A stretch of DNA of 15,586 nt from CAZFYZ01 sp964523735 (GTDB taxonomy: Bacteria > Armatimonadota > UBA5829): contig CAZFYZ010000093.1 of NCBI GenBank assembly GCA_964523735.1, forward strand, positions 1-15,586. The letters are read 5' to 3'. A program made the position numbers and the translations under genes. The notes below the pieces were generated by a model. It had not been told where the DNA came from, made no database searches, and was given only the letters and a program-made list of their open reading frames with translations. How positions within the stretch are numbered: the first letter of the stretch is position 1; every line of letters begins with the position of its first letter. This document shows positions 1 through 7,475 of the stretch, one piece after another.

Positions 1-2
1 TC

Positions 3-1373
3 GCGGAGCGCTTCGGGCAGGTTCGCGTCAAGGGAATGGATGTTGAATATGGCCTTGTCCTCGGCAAAGGCAGCGAGGGAAAGAACGCTCGCGAGCTTCT
101 CTTCATCGCATCCAATTCACGGTCGGCTCCGAAATCAGTGGTGGCGTCGCTCGCGGCCAACTGCCATACATCTATCCCCGTGGACGTAGCAATGGGCAGT
201 GTGCTGTCCGCATCGGCAATCGACCTGAACCCCAATGCAGGCGATCCGCAGTTCAGCTTCGTAATGTGCCGGGCAGGGACGAACAAGAACGGGGACCACT
301 TCCTGCCGGAGGAGCTTGCGACCAGATACACGACGGCCATAAACAAGAAGATAGACCTCAAGCACTCTCAGGACCTTACGGACATAGTAGGCGGGATCAT
401 CAACGCCGAGTTCGTGGACGATGAGGCGGGCGGCCGGGTCGAGTGCGTGGGCGAGCTATTCACGGCGGACACCCCCACCGCCGCGCTCGCCCACAAGCTC
501 ATGAAACGCGGGATCATTACTCAGGTCTCGATGGAGTGTGACTACGAGACCGGGGAGTGCTCCATCTGCGGCAAGACCGTGGCGAGCAAGAACGACTACT
601 GCGTCCATCTCAGAAAATCCAAGGGCGCGAAGTATCAGGGCAAGCCGGTATTCGAGATCCTGCACGGCGTGACATTCACCGGTCTTGGACTACTCGACCG
701 CAAGGGCGCGGATGAGAACGCGCGAATAACTCAAGTCGCCTCGCAAGAGGCATGGCAATGCAGTTGTGATAACACAGGAGGCAACCCAGTGGACGAAATC
801 CAGAAGGAAAATGAAGAGCAGCTTGAGGCTGCAAAGAAGAAAGAAGCCCCGGCTGGCGGGGCAGCCCCTCCGGTCGATGATAAGGCCCGGATAAAGGAGC
901 TTGAGGCTGAGAACAAAGACCTGAAGAATCAGGTTCTTGAGCTTCAGAAGCAGGTCCAGGACCTTGAAGCCCAGAGCAAGGCCGCCGCGAACAAAGCCCG
1001 AGCACAGAAGCTGGTCAAAAAGCTTGAGCGCGCGGGAATGTCCTTTGCATCCGACGAGGACAAGGATCAGGAAGTAAACCGGCTCGCCGGTCTCTCCGAC
1101 GAATCGTTCGCGGCTACCGAGGCCGCGTATGACAGGGCCGTTCAGTCTAAGACGGAGTGCCCCAATGCGGCAAAGCAGGTCGCGGACAAAGAGACTCCTG
1201 AGGCTGACAAGCCTGCCTCGGCTTCGGCGGATCGGCAGCTTAGGACAGATGCCGGAGTCCGCGCGCTGGATGTGGACGACAAGAAATCATCGCTGGAGGA
1301 CAAGCTCCGCGACGGATTCATGACTGCCTACCGTGAGCGAGTCGGTCTCGCGGGTTCAGGCAAGAGCAACTAG
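3..1373 (+). CDS. Prohead (capsid maturation) protease fused to scaffold, 5' partial
   Basis: This is probably the phage head maturation protease, which cleaves scaffold and capsid proteins inside the prohead. The frame is open from the first complete codon of the window. The first ATG (36) has no properly spaced ribosome site, so the gene very likely starts upstream. Numbering from that ATG, residues 75-235 resemble the herpesvirus-type serine protease fold of phage prohead proteases, with candidate catalytic His110 (in DLKHSQD) and Ser165 (in TQVSMECD). A compact Cys/His cluster follows (C168, C175-x2-C178, C189-x-H191), suggesting a metal-binding knuckle. Residues about 255-335 are charged and heptad-like, as in scaffolds, and the last 100 residues are hydrophilic. 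It sits just upstream of decoration and capsid genes, the usual place. Protease assignment is by motif and context; the catalytic residues are inferred. Confidence 0.72.
   Translation, partial: AERFGQVRVKGMDVEYGLVLGKGSEGKNARELLFIASNSRSAPKSVVASLAANCHTSIPVDVAMGSVLSASAIDLNPNAGDPQFSFVMCRAGTNKNGDHFLPEELATRYTTAINKKIDLKHSQDLTDIVGGIINAEFVDDEAGGRVECVGELFTADTPTAALAHKLMKRGIITQVSMECDYETGECSICGKTVASKNDYCVHLRKSKGAKYQGKPVFEILHGVTFTGLGLLDRKGADENARITQVASQEAWQCSCDNTGGNPVDEIQKENEEQLEAAKKKEAPAGGAAPPVDDKARIKELEAENKDLKNQVLELQKQVQDLEAQSKAAANKARAQKLVKKLERAGMSFASDEDKDQEVNRLAGLSDESFAATEAAYDRAVQSKTECPNAAKQVADKETPEADKPASASADRQLRTDAGVRALDVDDKKSSLEDKLRDGFMTAYRERVGLAGSGKSN
776..791 (+). promoter_or_regulatory. Internal ribosome binding site and GTG for scaffold
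   Basis: AGGAGG (776-781), 7-nt spacer, GTG (789-791), inside and in frame with the protease gene. It lies exactly at the boundary between the protease domain and the coiled-coil region. Confidence 0.55.
789..1373 (+). CDS. Nested in-frame scaffold protein (internal start)
   Basis: The protease reading frame contains a GTG at 789 preceded by a perfect AGGAGG at 776-781 with 7-nt spacing, better than many gene starts in this window. Translation from it would give a 194-residue protein (starting M-D-E-I-Q-K). It contains the whole predicted coiled coil and the hydrophilic C-terminus but none of the protease. This mirrors the known lambda C/Nu3 arrangement, in which a scaffold is made from an internal in-frame start of the protease gene. 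The role is inferred: an internal capsid scaffold made in excess over the protease. The alternative is that the AGGAGG is chance within a Gly-Gly codon pair. Confidence 0.55.
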   Translation: MDEIQKENEEQLEAAKKKEAPAGGAAPPVDDKARIKELEAENKDLKNQVLELQKQVQDLEAQSKAAANKARAQKLVKKLERAGMSFASDEDKDQEVNRLAGLSDESFAATEAAYDRAVQSKTECPNAAKQVADKETPEADKPASASADRQLRTDAGVRALDVDDKKSSLEDKLRDGFMTAYRERVGLAGSGKSN

Positions 1374-1385
1374 AGGAGGAGCAAC

Positions 1386-1748
1386 GTGGCATTTCTTAAC
1401 CCCAATCATCGAGGACTCGCCTACGGCGACGGCTACATGCAGGGCGCGGGATCGTGCGGCCAGTTCGTGAAGCTGGTCGGCAATGACCTTTTCGCAGTGA
1501 ACACAGACCCGACCGCAAAGAGCTTCGGTGTGCTCATCAAGGACTACAAGGCAGGCGAGATGCCCGGCATCTTCTGCATGGGCGGCGTCTACGAGACCGA
1601 CGTCCACGAGGGCACGATCAACGCCGGTGACGATCTGAAGGTCTCCGTCAACGGCAAGCTGACGGCTGGTGTCGAGGAGGGCGACGAGATCGTCGCACGG
1701 GCCATATCAATTTCGAGCGGGACGCTTAAGTTCCGACTGCTCATCTAA
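1386..1748 (+). CDS. Head decoration / capsid cement-like protein
   Basis: A 120-residue protein begins at a GTG 5 nt after GAGGAGGA (1373-1380), 12 nt after the protease stop. The sequence is rich in Gly and beta-forming residues, with no signal peptide or membrane segment. The C-terminal half (INAGDDLKVSVNGKLTAG then EGDEIVARAI) has the pattern seen in phage capsid decoration proteins of the DUF2190/gpD-like type, which bind the outside of the capsid lattice and stabilise it. Its position between protease/scaffold and major capsid protein is the normal slot for such a protein. The family assignment rests on this motif pattern, size and position, so it is moderate. Confidence 0.6.
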   Translation: MAFLNPNHRGLAYGDGYMQGAGSCGQFVKLVGNDLFAVNTDPTAKSFGVLIKDYKAGEMPGIFCMGGVYETDVHEGTINAGDDLKVSVNGKLTAGVEEGDEIVARAISISSGTLKFRLLI

Positions 1749-1759
1749 GGACGGAGGGA

Positions 1760-2626
1760 GTGTTGGAGACAACTCAGATGAATATTCACAGCCAGGAATA
1801 CATGGAGACCATGGCACGCCTCATGACCGAGGCTCTTGAGTCTCCCGACGGGATGCGAGCTCTCGCTGCGGCGATAGCGGCACCCATTGATGAGGAGATA
1901 AAGCGCAAGGAAATAACCTCGCTGCTCCTCACACAGCACACGCTCCCCAAAGGCGAGCGGCCCATCTATCAGAAGAAGCCGAAGGTCAAGGCTTACTGGA
2001 TCAGCACCGAGGGTGAGGCCCGCGAGCAGGAACTCGGAGCCGATGAAGTTGAGTTTCCGACCAACAGGATTCACTCGACTCCAATGGTCGATGTATCGGT
2101 CCTGAAGAACGGCAACATCGGCACCCTGATGGACATCCAGACCTCCTCTGCCGACGAGATTCGCAAGGAGATAGACAAGAGAACACTCACGGTTCTTTCG
2201 GCGGCAGTACCGGCCGCGAACACAATCGAGGTCACCGGCGGCAAGCTCACCGACGATGCTCTGAACGAGGCGATCTCCATCATCGAGGACCTGGAACTGT
2301 CGGTCAAGTACATCGTGATGCGCGGACGGCGCTTCAACGATATGCGAGACTGGGACCTTGACCCAGAGACACGCGCTGAACTGCGAACCAAGGGTGTCAT
2401 CAAGAACTACGGTACCGGCGGCATCCTTCTTACGGCTTCGGCCAGCATGACTGAGATTCTCTTGGTCCCTGACGATGAGATCGGCAAGATGCCGATCCGC
2501 GAGGCGCTGAAGACCGAGGCAATCGAGCAGAAGACTCGTTTCAAGACGGGCTGGCTCGTGTGGACTGAGCTTGGCCAGGGCATAACCCGGCCCGAAATCC
2601 TCGCGAAGATCAAGATACTGCCGTAG
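1760..2626 (+). CDS. Major capsid protein (HK97-fold type)
   Basis: This protein of about 288 residues is the probable capsomer subunit. It follows the decoration gene by 11 nt. The start is ambiguous: GTG 1760 lies 8 nt after AAGGA (1747-1751), TTG 1763 lies 4 nt after GGAGGG (1753-1758), and ATG 1778 is also in frame but too far away. The N-terminal 50 residues are helical and acidic. A charged stretch at about 65-95 (PKGERPIYQKKPKVKAYWIS) could be the extended E-loop. The middle and C-terminus alternate helices and strands, ending in GWLVWTELGQGITRPEIL, a hydrophobic strand-rich end typical of the fold. Size, single copy and position support the call; no single diagnostic motif proves it. 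Proteolytic trimming of the N-terminus is plausible given the upstream protease. Confidence 0.75.
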   Translation: MLETTQMNIHSQEYMETMARLMTEALESPDGMRALAAAIAAPIDEEIKRKEITSLLLTQHTLPKGERPIYQKKPKVKAYWISTEGEAREQELGADEVEFPTNRIHSTPMVDVSVLKNGNIGTLMDIQTSSADEIRKEIDKRTLTVLSAAVPAANTIEVTGGKLTDDALNEAISIIEDLELSVKYIVMRGRRFNDMRDWDLDPETRAELRTKGVIKNYGTGGILLTASASMTEILLVPDDEIGKMPIREALKTEAIEQKTRFKTGWLVWTELGQGITRPEILAKIKILP

Positions 2627-2636
2627 GAGGGCCCAC

Positions 2637-2972
2637 GTGATAAAGCTAAAGAACGTCCGCGCAGGCATCGTTATCATTGCCGACGTCGGACTCAAGCTCG
2701 CCCCGGGCGAAACCGTGACAGTCGAAAGGCCGTCGCCGCAGACACACCGAGCGGTCGACGCGGGTCTACTCGCCCGGGTTGATAGCGAGAGCGAAAGCAA
2801 GGCCAAGCCGAAGAACGCGCCTAAGCCGGAGGAGACAAAGCCTGAGTCAACCGATGGCGGAAAGCCTACCGCAGATGATCCGGCCACACCGGCCGCCGAA
2901 ACGGCTGACCCTGGCAAAGACGGCGGTGCGACTGTCGATGCCGCACCAGGAGTGAAGTGTGGCGGTAAGTGA
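2637..2972 (+). CDS. Small phage protein, beta N-terminus plus disordered tail
   Basis: A 111-residue protein from GTG 2637, with TAGGAGG (overlapping the capsid stop) as ribosome site. Residues 1-50 alternate hydrophobic and polar residues (MIKLKNVRAGIVIIADVGLKLAPGE in pieces), suggesting a small beta fold. From residue 50 the chain is almost entirely Lys, Pro, Glu, Ala, Asp, Thr and Gly, so it should be disordered. I do not recognise a named family. The layout closely matches the product of the gene at 5235-5624 (MIx[LI][KR]N start, GL-x-L, then a similar tail), suggesting paralogues. Its place after the capsid gene suggests a head or head-tail interface accessory. No function can be read from the sequence. 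Confidence 0.7.
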   Translation: MIKLKNVRAGIVIIADVGLKLAPGETVTVERPSPQTHRAVDAGLLARVDSESESKAKPKNAPKPEETKPESTDGGKPTADDPATPAAETADPGKDGGATVDAAPGVKCGGK

Positions 2973-3417
2973 TCTGATCTCGATTCTCAGGACCGATCTC
3001 GCCGACCCGGGCGCGGAACGTTTCTCGGATGAAGTGCTGACGCGCTGCATCTTGAGAAGCGTGTTCCCGGTCGCCAGAGATACCGGCACCCAGATGACAG
3101 TAATCGGCGGCGAGATAAGCCCTGAACTGCAGGGTGAGGTGCTTGAGATTCTGCTGCTGCAGGCTCAGATCGCGGCGTGTCAGTTCATGAGGGCGTCCAC
3201 GGCGAACTCGTTTTCGTTCTCATCGGGTGATAAACGCGTGGATAAGACCAGCCAGCCGGAGCACTGGGCAAAGCTGGAATCGGACCTGACGGCGAGTTAC
3301 CGCCAGAGATTGCGGGAGATTAGACCGGAGACCGCCGAAGCGGACTTTATCCTGACACCCAGGGATCTGAAGCCCATAGCCTACGAACAGGGGATCGACC
3401 TTGAGACTACTCTCTGA
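2959..3417 (+). CDS. Head-tail adaptor (connector) protein
   Basis: A 152-residue, mostly helical protein from GTG 2959, 6 nt after AGGAG (2948-2952), overlapping the previous gene by 14 nt. The N-terminal pattern (SDLISILRTDLADPGAERFS) followed by a helical repeat, and the segment EVLEILLLQAQIAACQ, resemble the gp6/gp15-like head-tail connector adaptors that dock under the portal and start the neck. It is followed directly by two further neck-type genes, which supports the assignment. The residues from about 90 (SSGDKRVDKTSQ) match the flexible loop and C-terminal helix seen in such adaptors. The exact family is uncertain. Confidence 0.6.
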   Translation: MAVSDLISILRTDLADPGAERFSDEVLTRCILRSVFPVARDTGTQMTVIGGEISPELQGEVLEILLLQAQIAACQFMRASTANSFSFSSGDKRVDKTSQPEHWAKLESDLTASYRQRLREIRPETAEADFILTPRDLKPIAYEQGIDLETTL

Positions 3418-3763
3418 TGTGGAGAAGGCTGCGGCGGCGGGAGATGTGAGAGAACTCATAACCTCTTCGGGACAGACGGCGACGCTGCTGCGAAAGCAGG
3501 CTGGCGAAAGCCTGTATGGTTCGGACGAGGGGGAGTTCGCGGAGGTCTGTTCGTTTCCACTGGAGCTGTCTGAGACACCACCAGTGGACATTGCGAAAAG
3601 GGCTGACGCGACGGCAAGTGTTCTCCCGGAGCTTGATGCTCGTGTGGAGGATCGTGTTCGTTTCGATGGTCGAGACTTCCGGGTGCAGACCGTGGCACCG
3701 CAGTCGCTCTTTGGTGTGGTGACTCACAAGGTTCTGGAACTGGTGCGCTTGCATGGAGATTAG
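3401..3763 (+). CDS. Head closure / head-tail joining protein
   Basis: A 120-residue protein starting at TTG 3401, 6 nt after CAGGGGA, overlapping the adaptor gene by 17 nt; no ATG is available in the frame. After a short helix the chain is beta-rich. The ending, DRVRFDGRDFRVQTVAPQSL then LELVRLHGD, has the strand-turn-strand pattern (input value, 'R-F-x-G-x-x-F-x-V' and a closing strand) typical of the phage head-tail joining / stopper proteins (SPP1 gp16-like family). Such proteins close the portal channel after packaging and receive the tail. Position between an adaptor and a gp10-like protein is canonical. Confidence 0.62.
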   Translation: MRLLSDVEKAAAAGDVRELITSSGQTATLLRKQAGESLYGSDEGEFAEVCSFPLELSETPPVDIAKRADATASVLPELDARVEDRVRFDGRDFRVQTVAPQSLFGVVTHKVLELVRLHGD

Positions 3764-4241
3764 CAGGTTCGGTGACTGGGAGAAAGCCAAGCGGCTGCTA
3801 ACCAATGGCTTCAACCAGCGGCTGGCGCTGGCGATTCGAAAGGCGACTATCAAGAACGCGCTACTGCTGGTGCGGGAGATAAAGCGCGGGATTCGAAGCC
3901 AGGCTCCGGGTGGCAAGCAGTTCGCTCCACTCGCGCAGGTGACTATCGAGCGAAAGGGCTCGTCTAAGGCGCTCATCGACACGGGTTTCCTGGTGAACTC
4001 GATCACTCAGAAGATCATGTCGGACGGCGCATTTGTGGGCCTGCTGCGAACCAGCATCTCCAAAGACGGTGAGAGCGTCGCAAACATCGGCGCGATCATG
4101 GAGTATGGCTGTTCCATAAACCACCCGAGCGGTGCGGTGATAGTACTCCCGCCCAGGCCGTTCCTGCATCCAACGATGCTGAAATACCGCGACGAGGTTA
4201 TGGAGAACTACCGAGAGGCACTGCTCTCTGTCTTGAATTAG
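3753..4241 (+). CDS. Tail completion / virion morphogenesis protein (gp10/gpG-like)
   Basis: A 162-residue protein from ATG 3753, overlapping the previous gene by 11 nt. The sequence fits the HK97 gp10-like / Mu gpG virion morphogenesis families. A helical N-terminus is followed by SQAPGGKQFAPLAQVTIERK (residues about 50-70), then ALIDTGFLVNSIT, a central A-x-x-x-EYG (about 112-120), and the hallmark VLPPRPFLHPTM before a last helix. These proteins act at the neck in tail completion and in joining tails to heads. The order of neck genes (adaptor, joining, gp10-like) matches other tailed phages. Confidence is high for the family and lower for its exact step. Confidence 0.78.
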   Translation: MEISRFGDWEKAKRLLTNGFNQRLALAIRKATIKNALLLVREIKRGIRSQAPGGKQFAPLAQVTIERKGSSKALIDTGFLVNSITQKIMSDGAFVGLLRTSISKDGESVANIGAIMEYGCSINHPSGAVIVLPPRPFLHPTMLKYRDEVMENYREALLSVLN

Positions 4242-4256
4242 GAAAGGTGTATCCAG

Positions 4257-4703
4257 ATGAAATACGTGAATCTGCTCATACTGACGTTGTCAGTAGTATT
4301 CATTCTCGCTTCCGAGTGCGCTGCCCAGTCGCTTCAGGTCACCTCGACTCCTCAGGTGACGACCGCGAAGCGCGGTCAGGCTGTGCCGGTCGCAGTGAGC
4401 CTGAAGAATATCCTCGCGACACGCGAGCCTATTACCTTGACTGCCGAGGCCGAGTGGGAGGATGAATACGGCGTGGCCAGAACTACAACCGCCAGCTCGA
4501 CCATTACGGTAGTGCAGCCGGTCAAGATAAACCGGTACAAGGTCGCCATACCCGCTCTTTTTGATTTTGTGGCTGGCTCTGCGACAGTGAACGGCCAGCC
4601 CGCAACACCCAACCTTGATTCAGGACGACTGGTGTTCGAGATAGCTCAGACGCTTCTGGAGGGTGAGTCGCTGGCGCTGCAATACACTGTGAAGGCGCAG
4701 TAG
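4257..4703 (+). CDS. Secreted protein with signal peptide and DUF11-like domain
   Basis: A 148-residue protein from ATG 4257, 7 nt after GGAAAGGTG. It begins with a classical Sec signal peptide: Lys2, a hydrophobic core at residues 5-18, and a likely cleavage after Ala23 (C-A-A then Q-S). The Cys21 context (ASEC) is not a good lipobox. The mature part is beta-rich. Residues 88-147, with a YKVAIPALFDFVAGSATVNG-type strand, then G-R-L-V-F-E and L-L-E-G-E-S-L-x-L-Q-Y-T-V-K, resemble the DUF11 (TIGR01451-type) repeat of bacterial cell-surface proteins. It sits between the tail completion and tail terminator genes, where no exported protein is expected. Possible roles are a cargo gene changing the host envelope or, less likely, a virion surface protein. 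Function is unknown. Confidence 0.8.
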   Translation: MKYVNLLILTLSVVFILASECAAQSLQVTSTPQVTTAKRGQAVPVAVSLKNILATREPITLTAEAEWEDEYGVARTTTASSTITVVQPVKINRYKVAIPALFDFVAGSATVNGQPATPNLDSGRLVFEIAQTLLEGESLALQYTVKAQ

Positions 4704-4704
4704 T

Positions 4705-5238
4705 TTGGACATTCTGCGAGAGGTGGTCGAATCGTTCGTCCGGCTCGCGAAGTCGGAGATACACCCGGGCGCGGTTCTCGTGTGTGCCGATGACGTGTTC
4801 GAAGTGACGAATGTACCGAGCATAGTCCTGCAGGGCCCGACGCTTTCCGAGGACGGTGACCGTCGAAGCCAGGTGATGCTCACAAAGCGCAATGAGTCGG
4901 GTCTGGCCTTTGAGCAATGTCGGCATCCGAGGCTTTACCATCTGGACTTCGAGGTTATAGTAACGACCGGCAAGGAAGCCGATCTGCTGGACCTTACGGA
5001 GAAGGTCGCGCGGTTTTACCAGCTTCACCCGGCGCTTACGGTCGGCGAACACGGAGTGCTCCACCTCACGGAACTTGTGCCGCTCGGTGGATTGAAGAGA
5101 GTAAACCTTTCGAACCTGCGGCAATCGTCCGGCAGGTGCCGGATAGAGGACTGTCCCATCTATGATGGGCGAGTGAGCACCGGTAAGCTCGCGGCCGGAG
5201 TGAGGATAGAAATCCAGAATACAGGAGAGACACAGTGA
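4705..5238 (+). CDS. Tail terminator-like protein
   Basis: A 177-residue protein from TTG 4705, one base after the stop of the secreted protein gene and 9 nt after AAGG. The middle has the strand-loop-helix signature of tail terminators (gpU/gp15-type): HPRLYHLDFEVIVTTGKEAD, then a helix LLDLTEKVARFYQLHP and a closing strand LTELVPLGG. Terminator proteins form a ring that caps the tube once it reaches the length set by the tape measure, and provide the surface for joining the head. A position after neck genes and before the sheath is expected for this role. The residues C143 and C148 near the C-terminus are unexplained. Confidence 0.62.
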   Translation: MDILREVVESFVRLAKSEIHPGAVLVCADDVFEVTNVPSIVLQGPTLSEDGDRRSQVMLTKRNESGLAFEQCRHPRLYHLDFEVIVTTGKEADLLDLTEKVARFYQLHPALTVGEHGVLHLTELVPLGGLKRVNLSNLRQSSGRCRIEDCPIYDGRVSTGKLAAGVRIEIQNTGETQ

Positions 5239-5624
5239 TTGAGATACGCAATTTGCTTTTTCAGCCTTTGACATTCCAGCTTGCCGGAGAACAGCGTGGG
5301 CTGCATCTTGGCTCACGACAGCGCAAGCTGATCGACGATGCGCAGGTGTCCGACGAGATTCGGGTTGCGGCGAAGCGTGGGTTCGTCGCTCTGACGGAGT
5401 TGGAACAGCCTGATCAGCGTGAAACGCAGCCTGCCGCCAGCGAAGAGGTGATCACAACGGCCGAAGCCGTAGCGCAGCCGAGCGCGGAGCCAACAGCTCA
5501 AGAGTCTGTTCAAGCGCCGAATGAAGCCGCGACCACGAATGACGCTGGTGCAAGTAATAACCCGGAGACCGCGACCGGTGCGGTAGGAACCGCTGACCAG
5601 CCGCAATCCAAGAAACGGAGATAA
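5235..5624 (+). CDS. Small phage protein, paralogue-like, disordered tail
   Basis: A 129-residue protein from GTG 5235, 7 nt after AGGAG (5223-5227), overlapping the terminator stop by 4 nt. Residues 1-58 begin MIEIRNLLFQ and alternate hydrophobic and polar residues; residues 59-129 are Ala, Thr, Glu, Gln, Pro and Asn with a final KKRR. The architecture and N-terminal spacing parallel the 111-residue protein at 2637-2972. It immediately precedes the sheath gene, so a role in sheath or neck assembly is possible. I recognise no named family, and the assignment of any role is speculative. Confidence 0.68.
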   Translation: MIEIRNLLFQPLTFQLAGEQRGLHLGSRQRKLIDDAQVSDEIRVAAKRGFVALTELEQPDQRETQPAASEEVITTAEAVAQPSAEPTAQESVQAPNEAATTNDAGASNNPETATGAVGTADQPQSKKRR

Positions 5625-5627
5625 CCC

Positions 5628-7475
5628 ATGCCATCATATCTTTCACCCGGAGTCTACACACGGGAAACAGACTTCAGTTTTTACATCAAGCAGATATCCA
5701 CAGCCGCTTGTGGGATGATCGGGATCGCCGAAAAGGGCCCAATCAACAAACCGACGCTCGTAACGAGTTGGGAGCAGTTCGTCCGCAAGTTCGGCTCGTA
5801 CATCAACGACGGATATCTGGCGTATGCTGCGCGGGCTTTCTTCGACAACGGCGGACAGGTGCTCTATGTAAACCGGGTGGCGCATTATGAATACCCCGAC
5901 GAGCTTGATTCACTGCAGGCCATCAAGGCGCAAGCCATGCTTATGGACCGAGAAGCAGTTGCGGCATCGCTTACAACCGGAACTGCCGGGACGAACAGAA
6001 TCACCTGGCGAGCAAAGAACGTAGGATCGCTCGGTAATAACATCCAGATCACTGTGATCAAGAGCGGCAACAGCACTCCGCTTTCCGTGAGCGTAGCCGG
6101 TCAGAACATAACCGTCAATCTCGCAACCGACGCATCAGGCAACGCGACCAGCACAACCTATCAGGTGATCGCAGCAGTAAATGGATATGCGGCTGCATCG
6201 GCACTGGTGATTGCATCGACATTTGACTCCGGCGTGGTGGCCGCAGTGACAGCGACACGCCTTACCGGAGGGGCTGACGTGCGACCTTCTGTGATGATCA
6301 GCGCCACAAGTGAAGGCGCGTGGGGAAACAGCCTGGCAATTGAGATATCCGACAGCTCGCTCGATGCAGCGAACCTCTTCAACCTGGTGGTTCGCTACAA
6401 GGGTGATGTCGTGGAAGCGTTCAGGGATCTGTCTATGGATTCCGCTCACGCGTCGTACGTGGAGACGATGATCAATGAGCGTTCGGAATACATTACGGTC
6501 GAAGACTCGGAAATGACGGCCACCCCCGCGCTAAGACGACCACTTGCTGGTACATTCAGTATGGGCTTCGGCGACGACGGTCTGATGTACATGGAGGACT
6601 ATGACTACTTCGGCGATCAGGGAGTCCACACCGGATTCTATGCGTTTGATAGTGTCGAAGACCTCAACCTCGTGCTTGTTCCGGGTATCACCACCGTCGA
6701 TGTGATTCAGGCCGGGATTGCCTATGCCGAGGGCCGCAAAGACCTTCTGTTCATAATGGAACCGCCTGTCTACCTTGAGCCGCTGGAGGTGGTGGATTTC
6801 CGCAAGGGACAGGGGATGTTCTATCACGCCGCTTTCAACTCCTCTTACTCGGCTCTCTACTATCCTTGGATCGAGATATCGGATCCGCTTACCGGCAAGA
6901 GAAAGCTGGTTCCGCCGACTGGAGCCGTCGCTGGCTGCATCGCCAGAAGCGATGAGAAGACCGACGTCTGGTATGCTCCCGCAGGGATAGACCGGGGTCG
7001 CGTATTCAATGCCCTGTCACTTGCCTACAAGACAAGTCGCGGTGAGAGGGATGTGCTCTATGCGGCAGGCATCAATGTGATCGCCTCGTTCCCCGACACC
7101 GGCATCAACATCTGGGGGCAGAAGACGCTGCAGAGCCAGTCGTCAGCAACGGATCGTATCAATGTGCGCCGCCTGATGATGTATGTGGAAGAGGCAATCT
7201 CCCAGTCATCCCGATTCGTGGTCTTTGAGCCAAATAACTCGCAGACCTGGCGGGCACTGGTGCGGCTTATCACTCCGTTCCTCACAAACATCAAGAGCAA
7301 GGGCGGGTTCTATGACTTCCGCGTCCAGTGTGATGAAGAGTCGAACCCACCGGCCGTTATCGACCGGAACGAGATGGTCTGCCGGGTGTTCGTGAAGCCC
7401 ACGAAGACCGCCGAGTTCGTTGAACTCAACTTCATTCTGACTGCTACCGGAGCAAACTTCAGGGAGGTGCTTTGA
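5628..7475 (+). CDS. Contractile tail sheath protein
   Basis: This 615-residue protein polymerises around the tail tube and contracts to drive the tube through the host envelope. ATG 5628 follows GGAG by about 8 nt. The N-terminus shows the sheath signature: S-P-G-V-Y-T-R-E-T, then MIGIAEKGPINKPTLVTSW, an F-x-x-x-F-G, and AARAFFDNGGQVLYVNRV. Residues 220-275 give the conserved core strand set (A-x-S-E-G-A-W-G-N-S-L, then FNLVVRYKGDVVEAF). The C-terminal domain (about 470-615) contains RGERDVLYAAGINVI, GQKTLQSQSSATDRINVRRL and the terminal inter-subunit strand ending VELNFILTATGANF. Residues about 116-216 form an extra Gly/Ser/Thr/Val-rich domain absent from minimal sheaths. The identification is secure. 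Confidence 0.96.
   Translation: MPSYLSPGVYTRETDFSFYIKQISTAACGMIGIAEKGPINKPTLVTSWEQFVRKFGSYINDGYLAYAARAFFDNGGQVLYVNRVAHYEYPDELDSLQAIKAQAMLMDREAVAASLTTGTAGTNRITWRAKNVGSLGNNIQITVIKSGNSTPLSVSVAGQNITVNLATDASGNATSTTYQVIAAVNGYAAASALVIASTFDSGVVAAVTATRLTGGADVRPSVMISATSEGAWGNSLAIEISDSSLDAANLFNLVVRYKGDVVEAFRDLSMDSAHASYVETMINERSEYITVEDSEMTATPALRRPLAGTFSMGFGDDGLMYMEDYDYFGDQGVHTGFYAFDSVEDLNLVLVPGITTVDVIQAGIAYAEGRKDLLFIMEPPVYLEPLEVVDFRKGQGMFYHAAFNSSYSALYYPWIEISDPLTGKRKLVPPTGAVAGCIARSDEKTDVWYAPAGIDRGRVFNALSLAYKTSRGERDVLYAAGINVIASFPDTGINIWGQKTLQSQSSATDRINVRRLMMYVEEAISQSSRFVVFEPNNSQTWRALVRLITPFLTNIKSKGGFYDFRVQCDEESNPPAVIDRNEMVCRVFVKPTKTAEFVELNFILTATGANFREVL

Noticed and set aside
1745..2917. Long open frame (390 codons) on the minus strand opposite the capsid gene
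   Set aside because: It covers the capsid gene and its neighbours, has no ribosome site or recognisable domain, and the translation is low-complexity and Ser/Leu/Arg-rich, as expected from the mirror of a GC-biased gene.
4522..5316. 264-codon minus-strand frame opposite the terminator-like gene
   Set aside because: No family resemblance, no upstream SD, and it crosses three plus-strand gene boundaries; a shadow of codon bias.
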